Assembly (NCBI GenBank): GCA_050084515.1
Contig: CM114272.1
Span: 7,130,001-7,194,000 of the forward strand
Source of the DNA: Blasia pusilla
Taxonomy: Eukaryota > Marchantiophyta > Marchantiopsida > Blasiales
DNA: 64,000 bases
Direction of reading: 5' to 3'
The notes beneath the pieces were generated by a model that ran no database searches, was not told the origin of the DNA, and saw only the letters and a list, made by a program, of their open reading frames with translations. The translations under genes were made by a program, and so were the position numbers. Below are positions 10,601 to 20,766 of the stretch, piece by piece (the stretch's first letter is position 1; the number at the start of each line of letters is the position of its first letter).

Positions 10601-12680
10601 CGCATGTAAATGTCCGAATAAAACCCTTTCATGCGCCAAATTGTAGATCTTGGTGACCATCCATGAGAACCTGTATATGTGATCTGGCATGATTCCAAAT
10701 ACAGTAGATACACATCAACTGTCAATCGTTATCTAATATGAGCATTGATTACAGCACAAACAGCTGCCTCTCACTAGCATGGCACAACTAGATGGACGTA
10801 AAGCTAAAGGGGCACTACAGAGCGAGTACAGTCTCTGGTGAGACTATTCAACCTGGATTGGTGGACAGAAATCATTCCACAGAATCAGCAAGTGGGGATG
10901 ATCTTTTCAAGGAATGTAGTCATGAAGCCTAGCAATTGCAGGGGGACCACTTTGTTGAACCTAGTTGGGGAGTTGTTGGATCCACATCAAAGTGATTTCT
11001 TCCCACACCCTTTTAGTCGAGAGAGTAGAGAATGCACATGACACTGTATGGCATGATCCAATATGGCAAAGCATTATGAAGGAAGCTGAGATCATATCCC
11101 AAAATGTTGGACACTCTCTGGTTGATGTTTGTGTTTCTGCAAGCCTCCACGTCTTTCCTCCAAGTCCCCAGAGAGTGATCCAATATGGCATAGCATTATG
11201 AAATTATAACATGAAACAAAGCAACACACTTGAAGTTTTGCACCTAAGGACATTTTGGGATATGATCTCAGCTTCCTCATGAAAACCCAAGGTTGTGTGA
11301 GATTCAAATTTGGACCCATTGGAGGATACACGTGAGACAGTGAAGTTGAAATGGTGGAGGCAGTTCCATGCAATGGATCTGCCTAAACTCCTGTCACAAC
11401 CCAAAAGTGCTGGTGGCAATGAATGTCTGATATTTACAGAACGAACAACGAATATATCCTCAAGTTGATAGGGTGGTATCATCAGAACTGGGTGTCACGT
11501 TCAGCCGCGTATTTCCAGTCCCTGAATCTGCTGCACAATTCTGTAATCGTTTTGGACTCAAACTCAGGTAAGGAAGATTGTCTTGTAAGGATTCCTTGGG
11601 TGGCACTTGGAAGCTCTAAACTAACACATAGTAAACAATAGCAGTATATGAGAGAGTCTCCCTCCTCACATTGCCTTCTTATTTAAGTTTTTCCTCATCC
11701 TCCACATGATGGCCATTAGCACCATCCCACTATGTCACAAGGTGTAAGGTCTATGATAGGCACTATATAATTCTCTCCGTCCTCCCTAGTGAGGCCAACG
11801 TGAAATAGACTGGACATGGCAAAAGAAAGACGTTTCCAGCTCTGGAACACCGAGAATGGAGTGTTCCAGTCAGAGCATTACGTAATTGTTTACTTTTCGT
11901 GCCCTAGATGCACGATGAGTGGGTTCTGCTCTCCAACAACGGTTTCAAGACATATGAGGAGTAAGTACCTGTGGGTCTGCGATCAATGCTATCCTGATGG
12001 GGTCCTGCGAAACATCGCCTGCTTGCATCGCATTCTGCACTCAACCACCAGATCAGTTAGAAAAACATCCCTTCGTTTGACCAACTGTAGTCAAACACGG
12101 AGTACATTTGAACTCTAAGTCGTTGCACCTGGCTGGTACTAGTGATGCACACAGGCTGTACGAAACTAACGAATAGCCTGACGGAGTTGAAATTGCTGTC
12201 CACATTTGAATGGTCGTCTGAGCTCAGTAGATGGCCGAGCTTTAGTTTCGAGGAGAGAAAGCATGCGAAGTAAAAGGTGTCCAAAAAAACTCACTGTTCA
12301 CAACCTGTGAGTTTGGTAATATGTATGAAAGTAAAATTTGATAGAAGTACGACAAAGTGTAGAGTAATCCTACAATGTCCTCACAAAATTAGGAGGGGGC
12401 TTATCTATTGATGGAGAATACTTTTCAGTGTACCAGTTAAGCATTTCCAAGCATGCCATAGAAGGCCAATAATCATCGACAATCCTGAATGTCCCTGACG
12501 ATCCAGTTGTGTATGCAGACTCGGGAAGATGCAAGTATTCCCCCATTAGCGATTAGGAAGACACGGCTATCAGATTGTCTTGCCTTCGGCCGCTTACCGT
12601 AGAAACTTACATTCAAATTCCTAGCGTGGAACGGAGCTCGAATGTGATTCTTTCCTACGCCCAGAGGTGCTCCTCCGTGA
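6986..12680 (-). CDS. Unidentified multi-exon gene, probable membrane protein (partial model)
   Basis: Several minus-strand segments are protein-like and bounded by GT/AG splice signals: 12611-12680, 10399-10670, 10188-10323, 9525-9631, 8975-9124, 8300-8456 and 7835-8024, followed by a 3' part at 6986-7657. The 7835-8024 exon starts with a hydrophobic run (YSTLILSFVFWLI), the 3' part has another (VMIAMSLVAVFSW), and the last open stretch ends LGPLAVLAALNLSLYVMLLM before the stop at 6986-6988, so the product is probably a membrane protein. I do not recognise the family. Reading phases do not all join, so exons are missing or some boundaries are wrong, and the true start codon upstream of 12680 was not found. 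It could also be two genes. The CT-rich stretch at 12930-13600 is a candidate promoter or leader. Confidence 0.5.
7835..8024 (-). CDS. Exon with a transmembrane segment
   Basis: Acceptor ATTCTGTAG, donor ATG|GTAATT. The hydrophobic stretch YSTLILSFVFWLI near its start is a likely membrane helix, followed by HTVGTFNWHQGNGYPSF. Confidence 0.45.
8300..8456 (-). CDS. Exon of the minus-strand membrane-protein gene
   Basis: Acceptor TTGCTTTACAG and donor GTAAGC are both good plant consensus sites. The open frame reads IEDRAESRGRLVVNESANQ and HHFRFVVVYRSRKYLSQDAS, ending in phase 0. Confidence 0.6.
8975..9124 (-). CDS. Exon of the minus-strand membrane-protein gene
   Basis: Exactly 50 codons, phase 0 at both ends, with a GCAG acceptor and a GTATGAG donor. 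It contains FLIVTVTLPDATDKVSKSR and a segment ending HHVPGMNEE. This is the best-bounded exon of the gene. Confidence 0.6.
9525..9631 (-). CDS. Exon of the minus-strand membrane-protein gene
   Basis: Acceptor ...TTCAAG, donor GTGAG. It encodes a segment with THGYDISSLIAADLESHV and ends ...YYEDKHL. A further candidate small exon lies at about 9830-9915 (a segment reading MPEFVLPISSLEFLFTN). Confidence 0.45.
10188..10323 (-). CDS. Exon of the minus-strand membrane-protein gene
   Basis: Follows a TGGTCCAG acceptor and precedes a GTACAA donor. The open frame includes RFEHVFDQSERGVKKMSKF and YLPASEYLWHGAEEIK. Its phase does not match the end of the 10399-10670 exon, which suggests a boundary error or a missed mini-exon. 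Confidence 0.5.
10399..10670 (-). CDS. Exon of the minus-strand membrane-protein gene (longest exon)
   Basis: Begins after a CAG acceptor and ends at ...ACG CAG before GTCACG. It encodes 90 residues without a stop, containing RIFIMGEYFKEEKLLSKEEY and HLILSYPLQPHN. The composition is that of a real soluble domain. The donor is weak, so the 3' boundary may be off. No family recognised. Confidence 0.55.
10671..12610. other. Large intron or intergenic stretch with inverted and direct repeats
   Basis: Between the 12611 and 10670 exons. It holds the perfect inverted repeat at 11080-11277 and a direct repeat of about 26 bp (GATCCAATATGGCA..., 11055 and 11176). A plus-strand frame at 11816-12118 has an isolated CPRC...H pattern but no supported gene. 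Confidence 0.4.
11080..11277. repeat. 28-bp perfect inverted repeat, 142-bp spacer
   Basis: The arm at 11080-11107 (AGGAAGCTGAGATCATATCC...) is the exact reverse complement of 11250-11277. One member of the nearby direct repeat ends just before the left arm and the other lies inside the spacer. It could be a small foldback element or a footprint of nested insertions in the intron. Confidence 0.85.
12611..12680 (-). CDS. Candidate 5' exon of the 7-12.7 kb minus-strand gene
   Basis: Preceded by a pyrimidine-rich acceptor (TCTTTTACAG) and followed by a strong GTAAGT donor. In the frame that stays open it reads HGGAPLGVGKNHIRAPFHAR and a few more residues. Upstream frames at 12680-12929 have an ATG but do not join in frame, so the N-terminus is unresolved. 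Confidence 0.4.
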
Positions 12681-12929
12681 CTGTAAAAGACCTAGACTGA
12701 GGGTGGAACTCAATGCAGCAAAAAACACATCTCTGAGCGGAAAGCCATCGTAAACTGCAGGAATCTCGCAAGCTGTGCTTCTGGTCATGGATTTCTTCCG
12801 CACAATCTCGACGTCGAGAGGTAGAGAGGAGTTTAGAGCGCATCCGGGATTCCCTTCTCGAAAGCTCTCTGGTCTATTGGTGTGAAAAACCTTCGTCCAT
12901 TCAGAGCAGGAATCAAGAATTCTCTGCAA

Positions 12930-13610
12930 ATCCGGACATCGTCAGGAGCGACAGCAGAAAGGGTGAGTTGGGAGGAGGAGCCGTGAAACATACCGGCTCA
13001 AGAACTGGCCAGTGGCAGGAAAAGAGTGGCCGCCAGAAGGCGAAAAGCTCTCCATACAGCAGTGACATCGTCCACACCCCGGCGACCAGCATCGCCACTC
13101 TCCACTGGCTCCGCGTTGCCATCTTCCTTCCTTCCCGTCTCCTTCCGCTCAAATTCTCCCTCCCTCCTCCTTTCCTTCCCTTCAAATTCCTCCCCCGAAC
13201 TCGTCCCGCATTCCACAGACTCGCACCGCTTCCGACGACACGAGAATTACCTCTCTTCCTCCGCCGCACTCATTCCCCTCAGCTCCCCCTCGCCCTCAAC
13301 TTCTCTCTCTCTCTTCCTCCCCCGCTGTGTCTGTCTGACTGTGTGTGGGGGGTCGATTCTTCCCGTCTTCGGTCGCGCATGGCAGAGCGGCAGTGTCTTG
13401 CAGTCGCTGCCGCGTTCGCGTTGTGGGATCCACTTGCGTTGCGTTGGATTGAACCGCACTGGAGTGCATTCTTGCTCTTCCTTCCTCGCCCGCGTGGCGC
13501 GCGACTAGTCAGTCTATTTGATTTTCCTGCACCCTCCGCTGCTTTCCTTTCCTTTCCTTCGGGTTTATGGGTGTGTCGGATCGATGGGGTTTATGGGGCC
13601 GAATAATATA
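12930..13610 (-). promoter_or_regulatory. CT/GA-rich candidate promoter or leader of the minus-strand gene
   Basis: Strongly C/T-biased on the plus strand (purine-rich on the minus strand), with CT runs around 13090-13330, just upstream of the first candidate exon of the minus-strand gene. The long open frames on both strands here are explained by low complexity and are not called genes. Regulatory role is inference. Confidence 0.3.
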
Positions 13611-13884
13611 ATAATCTATATTATTATGGGATAATAATCTATACACATGTCATATTCTTCTTCCTAAAAGTTAAGACTCCAAACATATAAATTTTAAAAA
13701 AAAATTCTGCCATGTGATTTTTCTTCACTCGTCTAGTGTCGAATATATAGGTGTTTGCAAATAAGAAGGTACTCTTTCATAATCATATGGATTATTAAAA
13801 AATATATAAAATTTAGATTACTAATAAATTTGATAATCCATTTCGGGTCCAGGATGAATTAAGTATTTTGATCACAGTGGAGAT

Positions 13885-14101
13885 TAGAGTGTTGCCCATG
13901 CTATGCGACGGTGATCTTCAAAATTTCTAGTTTAGTGCCTGCGGTCCTCATTGCCCAGTTTCATTTAATTTAATTGACTCCTCTTAACTTAACTCCTCCT
14001 CTCAAAGTGATATATGACAACACTAAAAGAACCCTTAGAGGATATGTGTCGATAGTGGAAAGAGGGATTCTCTAAATTCATCCTCGTTTAATAGTATAGA
14101 T
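13885..14101. repeat. Short dispersed repeat, copy 1 (shared with about 32775-33117)
   Basis: Starts with a GTTGCCCATGCTATGC-like block and ends with TTTAATAGTATAGATT. The same head (TTTGCCCGTGCTATGCACGA) and tail bound a longer copy at 32775-33117. A near-palindromic head and fixed tail suggest a small non-autonomous element. Class not determined. Confidence 0.35.
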
Positions 14102-15644
14102 TGGAATTTTGAAAGGTTCTTATGTCATTCCCTTTCTTATCTAGGAATTCATGCATTCAAGATTACATTTTGTATTTTTTATCATGAGTGGCACTAGTAT
14201 ACCGCCTAGTGTGATGGGAGACGGCCTTGTCACGAGTTATGCTTGATGTTATGTGGTGGTAATCACGCTTCTTTGTTGTTTCTACAGTAGTTTAAAGATT
14301 TTCATTTCCCAATGGTTGTAGATCTATATTGCATTGCAGTACGTTGAGTGAGCAGGCTTTTGAGGCGTGTTAGTATTATTTTTTAGTAAAATCATCTTAA
14401 AATGAAGGAGAAGAATTAAGGTGTGCTATTATTATTTTTAGAATTTAGATTATCCCAATCTAACACTGAATAGCACATCTATCTACTAGGGATTGGGGGG
14501 TTTCAAATGTTGCTTTGCAAGTCTCATTTTGGACCACATTACTACTTTGGTACCTTGTTGCAAGTATGTTTTTAAGAGATTCAATCATGAGACTACGTTT
14601 TGAGTGCTTTGTGAGTTTCGAGAGCCACAAAAAGGGTCGGAAAAAAAAGGAGTGAGTGGTTCGCATGTAAACCATGGCTAGAACTAGCAAAGAGATAATT
14701 TTGTTAGTTATTTTTACGAGTATGAGGACTCGCAAGATATTTGCAAATCTACAACTTGGACTTGCAACATTCTTTTGATCTTTTTCCCATGCTTTAAATA
14801 TGAGTGGATTTTTATTTTCCAAAGTCATTTTATCACTCTTTCTTTCCAACACGGATGATGCTTTGAAGGGTAGCATAGTGTAGTGGAATTTCATCTTGAT
14901 ATATTAAAGACATCATGTGGGCTTCTAAGGATATTCAATAAAAAATGTATCCCTTTTCTTGATAGATGAATCCATATTAGAATCAACACAAGTTGTTGGT
15001 GGATGTGATGATAGGGTTAAAGTTGATGACACATGAGGTGCAATTTGAATACATATAACACTCAATTTTTTGATAATCTCAATAAAAAAGCAATCATCAA
15101 TAGAGAGCGCACAAAGGTTGGGGGTCGGAGGTTGACCGTTGAAGTGAAGCAAATACATGTTGGATAGAGAAGAACCACAAATCTTTGAGCAAATCTGCCA
15201 ACAACTCCAAATTGATCATTCATAAGAATTGCAATTAGAATCCATGTTGGAAGAACCTTACAAATGGAATAAATTATATATATATTAATGAGGGCTAAGA
15301 GGAAAGGGATAAAGAGGAGGGTCACATGATAGATCATGACTTCATTGAATTATTAATAACATGAATAAAAAAATTTCTAACAAATAATTATTGTATAGCA
15401 TGTCATACCTTATCGACATGAAATGTTCGGATTAGTTGACTATCTTCATATCCATATTTGAGCACTCTTTATCCACCTCTTGGGGGCCTATAGACTACGA
15501 GGAACATGCGTAACTGAAATTTTATATCCCTCTAAAGATGGATGTTCACTATAGAAGCATTGTCTTGCTTGGGAGGGAAAGAAATATGAATGGCTCATTG
15601 CTCTCTTGAAAATCTTCTTAGAAAAATTGAGTGTCGATTGTAAA

Positions 15645-15690
15645 GGCAATACAAGTCAATTTTTTTTGCAAAAAATTGACTTGTATTGCC
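15645..15690. repeat. Perfect 21-bp hairpin with 4-nt loop
   Basis: Positions 15645-15665 (GGCAATACAAGTCAATTTTTT) and 15670-15690 are exact reverse complements separated by TTGC. The stem length equals that of small RNAs, but no evidence of transcription is visible. Confidence 0.9.
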
Positions 15691-16142
15691 CAAGTAGAAG
15701 TATGTGTTATCATTGACATGTAGAAAAAGCACTCAAAATGTGTAAAAGTGCAACTCCACAATCTCCTCTATGAAGCCAAAAGATGATATCTTGCCCCCAA
15801 CTAGATTGGAATTATTTTGGAATACTTGTGATTCTTGCTAGAAGGTGCAATATACTTTACTATCTTGTGTATGTGTACGATGCTCATCTAACACTCTAAT
15901 CCAAATCTTACAACCATCCTTGCAAACTTAAAGACTTGTATAGCGTTTGAAAAATACTTGCAAATCAATTGCAAGTAACTTGCAAAGAGTATTTGCAAAC
16001 CTCTTCTCAAAACACTTACCCACCTAAAAATTCATCGAATAACTCTAAATCAAATCAAATCAAATCATGATTCACTCAATTAAAAAGACAGAGTTAGAAA
16101 GTGAAATTGAGAGTTCATTTAAAAAACAGTTAAGTTATATCA

Positions 16143-16144
<2 letters not shown>

Positions 16145-16186
<42 letters not shown>
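16145..16186. repeat. (CT)n microsatellite inside the decayed LTR
   Basis: About 21 CT units. The matching position of related LTRs has short CTCTCTC tracts, and the 27.2-kb LTR has a much longer expansion on the other strand. Confidence 0.95.
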
Positions 16187-16189
<3 letters not shown>

Positions 16190-16623
16190 CCAAACCTGCT
16201 CTCCTAATGATAGGTTTAGTTTCCTTGTAAGGTGAGGACTATAGCTTTGTTGCCCTACGAAAAGAGATTCAACAAAGAGAGAATGAACTCTCAAACTCAC
16301 TTACCCCTTCCCTCTCTCCAAAATTACTCCTTGGTGATCTTGGTCAAATTTTTCCTCACATAGGTTACCTCCTTGGCTCTTGACCTACAATAAGGGATCA
16401 AGGGTCACTTCTTAAAATGGAAAGGCAATTATTATCCTAATAGGTTAGTACCCTAAGTAATAAATTTCTCAATATGATTCCAATGGAGTAAAAATAAGGG
16501 GAAACATGCTCTCTTAGGTTATCATAGTCCTTAGCTGATCATCTTTAACCTCATGAGATTATCTTATGATCTCTTTGAAGGTACCCTATGGATACTCATC
16601 GATCTAATATAAAATATATGGCA
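16145..16623 (-). mobile_element. Decayed LTR of the A/B retrotransposon family
   Basis: Begins with a (CT)n run (16145-16186) and then follows the same order of blocks as the LTRs at 16695, 39401 and 49392: CAAACCAAACCTGCTCTCCT, a CAACAAAGAGAGAATGA block, a GACTTTTGACC-like block and AAACATGCTCTCTTAGG, ending at a diverged GATCTAATATAAAATATATG. It is much more diverged than its neighbour, so it is an older insertion. Confidence 0.65.
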
Positions 16624-16694
16624 CTTATAAAAAAATGGGAGAGTCAAGATGGGTGAGATCAACCACAAGACTCTTCCCGATATTATCAAGAGTT

Positions 16695-17341
16695 TGTCGT
16701 GCGCATACACATCGCTACACAACATACATCGCTGTCATCGAACACACACACATAAACATGCATAATCCCATGTTAACTCATGGCATCCAAACAAGGAGAC
16801 AAGAAGTACCAAAATATCTCCAATAAAATAAGATCCAATCTCTCTCACAACACCATAGTTCTCACATGTGTGCACTCTCACATATCTCTCTCAATGTCAA
16901 ACCAAACCCACTCTCCTAATAAGAGGCTTGGATTACACACACAAGGCAAACAAGACCATAGCTCCGCCGCCTCATGCCAAGAGGTTCAACAAAGAGAGAA
17001 TGAGCTCTCAAGCTCTCTCTCCTTGAGGTATACTCCTCCCCTCTCCCAAACTCTCTCCATGTTAACTTATGCTCCCAAGTCACCTGCTTGGCTCTTGATC
17101 TGATATAGGAGGTCAAGGGTCACTTACTAAAAATAGAAATCCGATCATATACTCAAAATGGTACTTACCTAAAATAGTAAGTTTTTCAATATGGCTCCAA
17201 ATGAGCCGAAACGAAGGGAAAACCTGCTCTCTCTGGTTTCCTAGAGCCTCAGCAGGTCATCCTCGACCTACTGAGTCTGTCCTCCACTACTCACAAAGGC
17301 ACTCTACTAGATCTCACCGATCTATCCTAAAAGACGTGACA
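16695..17341 (-). repeat. LTR of element A (3' LTR), about 647 bp
   Basis: Plus-strand ends are TGTCGTGCGC and GACGTGACA, giving TG...CA on both strands. The body aligns block by block with 39401-39952 and 49392-49902 on the same strand and with 26277-27541 on the opposite strand. No intact target duplication was seen because both sides have been rearranged. Confidence 0.8.
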
Positions 17342-17474
17342 GTTGTGGTGTGCATATACATCGCTACACAACATATATCATTGTCACCGAATACACATAG
17401 ACAAATACACACGATCCCATGCTAACTCATGGCATCCAAACAACAAGACGAAGAAATACCAAAATATCTCCAAT
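17342..17474 (-). repeat. Duplicate of the LTR's outer 130-bp module, next to the LTR
   Basis: This 133-bp block (CATACACATCGCT...-like start, ATATCTCCAAT end) repeats the outer module of the same LTR at 16695-16824. The same extra copy sits beside the LTR of element B at 39953-40082, so it is a family feature and not a local accident. Confidence 0.75.
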
Positions 17475-17654
17475 CGCCCCCCTAGCTGGTGGTTAGGTGC
17501 CTCTAACTCCAGATAGCCATCTATCCCTACCTACCATGACATACATCTCTCGAACGCTAAGAGCAAGAAGGTCGGGTGCTCATGTGGCCCCATCGTTAGT
17601 GGGCTTCTTGTCATCCATGGCACAGACACAAGTTGGAATGTAGAACTACCTACT

Positions 17655-18840
17655 CTATGTACATCTGGGACACATCCATCGTCCCTGAGGAACCCTAGTG
17701 AGAGGTGGCGTCAAACATGCCATATGCCATCCTCTCGAACACCCATCACAGACAAGCATAGTGGCTGCACCACGGGCGGAACCACACAACATACACCGCA
17801 AGCCTATAGGAACTATTGCTAAGCTCACATCAACTGTACCGTCAATGTTCAGAAGATGACATGGCGCACAGTTACGCACATGGTCCTTCCAAACCATACC
17901 ATTGCGTCCCTCCAATAAGAGAACATCGGATGGCAAAACCTCACGCACTCTCAAGATGGTGCACCCTGCAGTCACATCCAACATCGTGGGTGCCGTCTGT
18001 TGCAAGTAGACATAGTCTCCTTGATGAAACCTCTGGATAGTAGGTTGATAACGACCTCCCTGAATAGTCGCATACCTCAACCTATCCCGATGTTGCGTAA
18101 TCGCCAAGTTCTCAAACGTCATGGACATCACTCTCCAAAACAACTCAGCCCTCTTAAAAACATGCTCGCATCCATACATCAGGGTCATCAAGGTTCAACA
18201 CCTCACCAACATCTCGACAAATGGCCGCAAGTAAATCTAGCTCTCAGCCATAAAGCAACAAGTACGGTGAGAAAGACACTAAGGATGCCTGCCTGCTGAA
18301 TCTTTATCCCATCGCCAACCACGGCAACTGAAGGTCCCAATCTCCTAGGTGACCTCTCTGCAAGCCATACTTGCGCAGTCCTCTCTTCATCGTCTACACC
18401 AGTCGCTCCGCTAGTCCATCCGTCTCAGAATGACCTCGGGAAGTAGTGCGCTGGTCGATCAGTGCCTGATCACACAAGGCCTGAAACTCCCCTCAGAACT
18501 CTGTACCCTGATCTGTCAACACCTCAGCCGGTGCGCCATAATGACTCAGCACTCTATCAAGGAAGGCATAAGCTACTCCCTCATTCGGTTTGTTAGGCAA
18601 TGCAACCAACTCGATCCACTTCGAGAAGTGCTCGACCATCACCAACACGTAACGACTGTGACGCTCTGTCAAAGGCAAAGATCTTGCAAAATCCAAACTC
18701 CATCTATACCCTAAGCCCATGATCGGTAGTGGATGCAACTGTAGAGTCGGAGCATTGAACGATGCTCAGACCTGATCACACACCATGCATCTGGCAACAA
18801 GCTGCTGAACGTCAGTCTGCATGCCTCACCACAAATACTG
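17655..18840 (-). pseudogene. Integrase with C-terminal PHD finger, element A
   Basis: Minus-strand integrase remnant. The catalytic core reads SLDFARSLP (first Asp), TDQGTEF (second Asp) and SETDGLAERLVQ (Glu), the D,D-35-E triad of retroviral-type integrases that insert the DNA copy into the genome. After a linker with FHQGDYVYLQQ comes a terminal 46-residue PHD finger (nt 17658-17795) with all eight zinc ligands: CMLC, CDGC, H, C, CPRC (C4HC3). PHD fingers usually read histone H3 tails, so this replaces the chromodomain of many plant Ty3 elements as a candidate targeting module. An in-frame stop follows TDQGTEF and a frame break lies between core and tail, so it is non-functional. Confidence 0.85.
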
Positions 18841-18965
18841 AATCTGGAGCAAGTTGTATGTCCGCTTCACCCCAAAGTGACCCAACTCCTCGTCGGCATG
18901 GTGCACTAGTCGTGCTCTCTACAAAGGATGCGGCACTATGCGTACTCTACCATCCTCCCAAACCC

Positions 18966-19702
18966 TCAAAACATGTGTCCCTCCCAACGGAATCGTTTGG
19001 CCCGCTGTAGGATCCGATCCCGCTCTCTAGCACCCTCGGTGCTCGCAACGCTGCTAGTACGAAGGTACTCCAAGACTACTCCATCATCATGAATATCTCG
19101 GCCACTTGTTGTCCCCTCACTTGCCTCGAGATCCAAGGACTCTCCATTAGACCTCGCCATTGAAGTCTCCACACTCTGGCTCTCCATAGCCAACATGCCT
19201 GAATAGGCTGATATGTGCCATCCTGGCAATGACTCCTCATCACTCTCTCCATACCACTGAGCTCCAGTCGCATCTCGCTCACTCGAGCATGGGTTATGGC
19301 TCAACCCATTTGCATCCTGGTTGAGCGTCCTAAGTCTATGTACCACCTGAAAATCATACTCCTACAACAATACAACCCATCTCACAAGCTTCCCTGTAAG
19401 CTTGTCGGACTTCATCAACCACGATCAGTGATGACGGTAAAGGGGTTGCCGAATAAGTAACACCTGAAATGCGCGACAGCCCACACTACAGCCAAGCACT
19501 TACCCTCATACGAGCTCTACTTTGCCTCTGCAGCGTTGTTTGAGCGGCTAGCGTAAGCCATCACAAACTCTCTATCCTCATCATCATGTTGGGTGAGCAC
19601 CGCTCCAAGCCCCAACATGCTCCAATCTGTGTGCAACTTTAAAGGACGCCCCCTAATCGGTCTCCTCAAGATGGGCGCAGACGTCAATCTGTCCTTGAGC
19701 AA
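18966..19702 (-). pseudogene. RNase H and connection domain of element A
   Basis: RNase H of Ty3/gypsy type, with DWSMLGLGAVLTQHDD, FVMAYASRSNN and VVHRLRTLNQDANGLSHNPC (the usual end of the domain) readable across frame breaks. RNase H removes the RNA strand during reverse transcription. Downstream lie remnants of a linker that precedes the zinc-binding integrase domain. Broken by stops and frameshifts. Confidence 0.75.
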
Positions 19703-19891
19703 CTGAAATGCTCGCTCTTGCTCATCCCCCTAGTGCCACTCGTGATCCACCTTGGTCAGGAAGGTTAGCGGCTTCGCAATCAAACTAAATCCCTTGACGT
19801 ACCGCCGGTAGAAGTTCGCCAATCCCATGAATGCGTGAACACGGCTCACATCTGTAGGGCGTGGAATGCGTGAGATAGCCTCTACCTTCGT

Positions 19892-20528
19892 CTACTGAAC
19901 ACCAAGGCCTCTTGGGTATATCATATGACCAAAGTACTCAATCTGGTCGTAGAAGAACTTGCAGTTGCATGGATGTAGCTTCAGCCCATGTAATTCCAAT
20001 CGTCGAAACACCTCCTCTAGATTTCGCTCATGCTCCTCAACCGTGGTGCTAAAGACTACAATGTTGTCAATATAACACCTAGCAAAATCCAGACCAGCCA
20101 AGATCCTATCCATGACCCTTTGAAACTTAGCCAAGGTGTTCTTTAACCCAAATAGTAAGAACCTCCAATGGTACAAACAATCCTTCCTATGGGGATCGAT
20201 GCCCCAAAATGCCGTCTTCTGCCTGTCCTCCAATCTGATAGGCAGCTGATGGTATCCGACTCGCAAATCCAATGAAATGAAGACCTTTTCGTGACCAATT
20301 GCATCAAAGATCTCCTCAAGGGTGGGCATGGCATACCTATCGGACTTCGTCTACCGATTGCTAGGTCAGTAATCCCCACACATCCGCCTATCCGTCCAGT
20401 TGCCATGCACATCCTTCTTGGCGGGCATGATAGTGGCAGATGCATACTCCCCTTGCGACATCTCCACTAGTCGTGCTCCGACCAAGTCTTGGCTCCTACT
20501 CTGAATCAGAGCCCTCTCCATATCACTG
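19892..20528 (-). pseudogene. Reverse transcriptase fragment of element A
   Basis: RT palm and fingers of the Ty3/gypsy type: SLDLRVGYHQLP, KTAFWGI, FLLFGLKNTLAKFQRVMDRI and the catalytic box CYIDNIVVFS, in which the usual YIDD is YIDN. The N-terminal part is cut at about 20528. Highly similar to the RT at 42847-43681. Confidence 0.85.
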
Positions 20529-20530
20529 TA

Positions 20531-20766
20531 CCTGTTAGTTTGGAGAACTACATCGAGGAGTTTTATGACTTACACATATAAATCCACGATATGAGTAGGG
20601 AAGAAGCCTTGAATCTATTCAAGAGAGGTTTGAAGAGGAAGGTGCGTCATGAAGTGATTCAAGATAATCCAAAAGATATCAATGAAGCTATCACATGTGC
20701 CTAACGTATGGAAAATGTGTGTGAAGGAGGAGGAGAGATGGTTGCTTCCGCGAACAACCAACATAT
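20531..20766 (+). pseudogene. Gag fragment of another Ty3/gypsy element, plus strand
   Basis: The plus-strand frame reads ENYIEEFYDLHI, then a TAA stop, then DMSREEALNLFKRGLKRKV and NPKDINEAITCA followed by a second TAA and RMENV. This is the conserved core of plant Ty3/gypsy gag capsid. Both stops can come from CAA (Gln). It starts exactly where element A ends, so it marks a recombination or insertion breakpoint. Confidence 0.65.

Larger units (their letters stand above)
13611..16144. other. AT-rich non-coding stretch with remnants of repeats
   Basis: Very AT-rich. No coding feature with motifs was found; the minus-strand frame at 14460-14894 has no recognisable domain. It contains a repeat remnant (13885-14101) and a perfect hairpin (15645-15690). 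Confidence 0.4.
16695..20528 (-). mobile_element. Element A: 3' half of a PHD-tailed Ty3/gypsy retrotransposon
   Basis: Minus-strand remnant with an LTR at the left (16695-17341), integrase with PHD finger (17655 to about 18840), RNase H and connection (18966-19702), and RT (19892-20445). It breaks off abruptly around 20528 inside the N-terminal part of RT, where a plus-strand gag fragment of another element begins. Gag, protease and any methyltransferase are therefore missing. Its LTR, RT and integrase are closely similar to element B, so it belongs to the same family. Stop codons are scattered through all domains. Confidence 0.85.

Noticed and set aside
11816-12118. Plus-strand frame with CPRC...CSPTTVSRHM, resembling a transposase-type zinc finger
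   Set aside because: Only one weak pattern, with no further domain and no neighbouring transposon features. It lies inside the proposed intron of the minus-strand gene.
12968-13606. Long plus-strand open frame of 212 codons rich in Ser, Pro, Leu and Arg
   Set aside because: It lies in a C/T-biased stretch that leaves several frames open on both strands. It has no domain and is better explained as the promoter or leader of the minus-strand gene.
14460-14894. Minus-strand frame of 144 codons
   Set aside because: In AT-rich DNA with no motif and no splice sites; considered chance.
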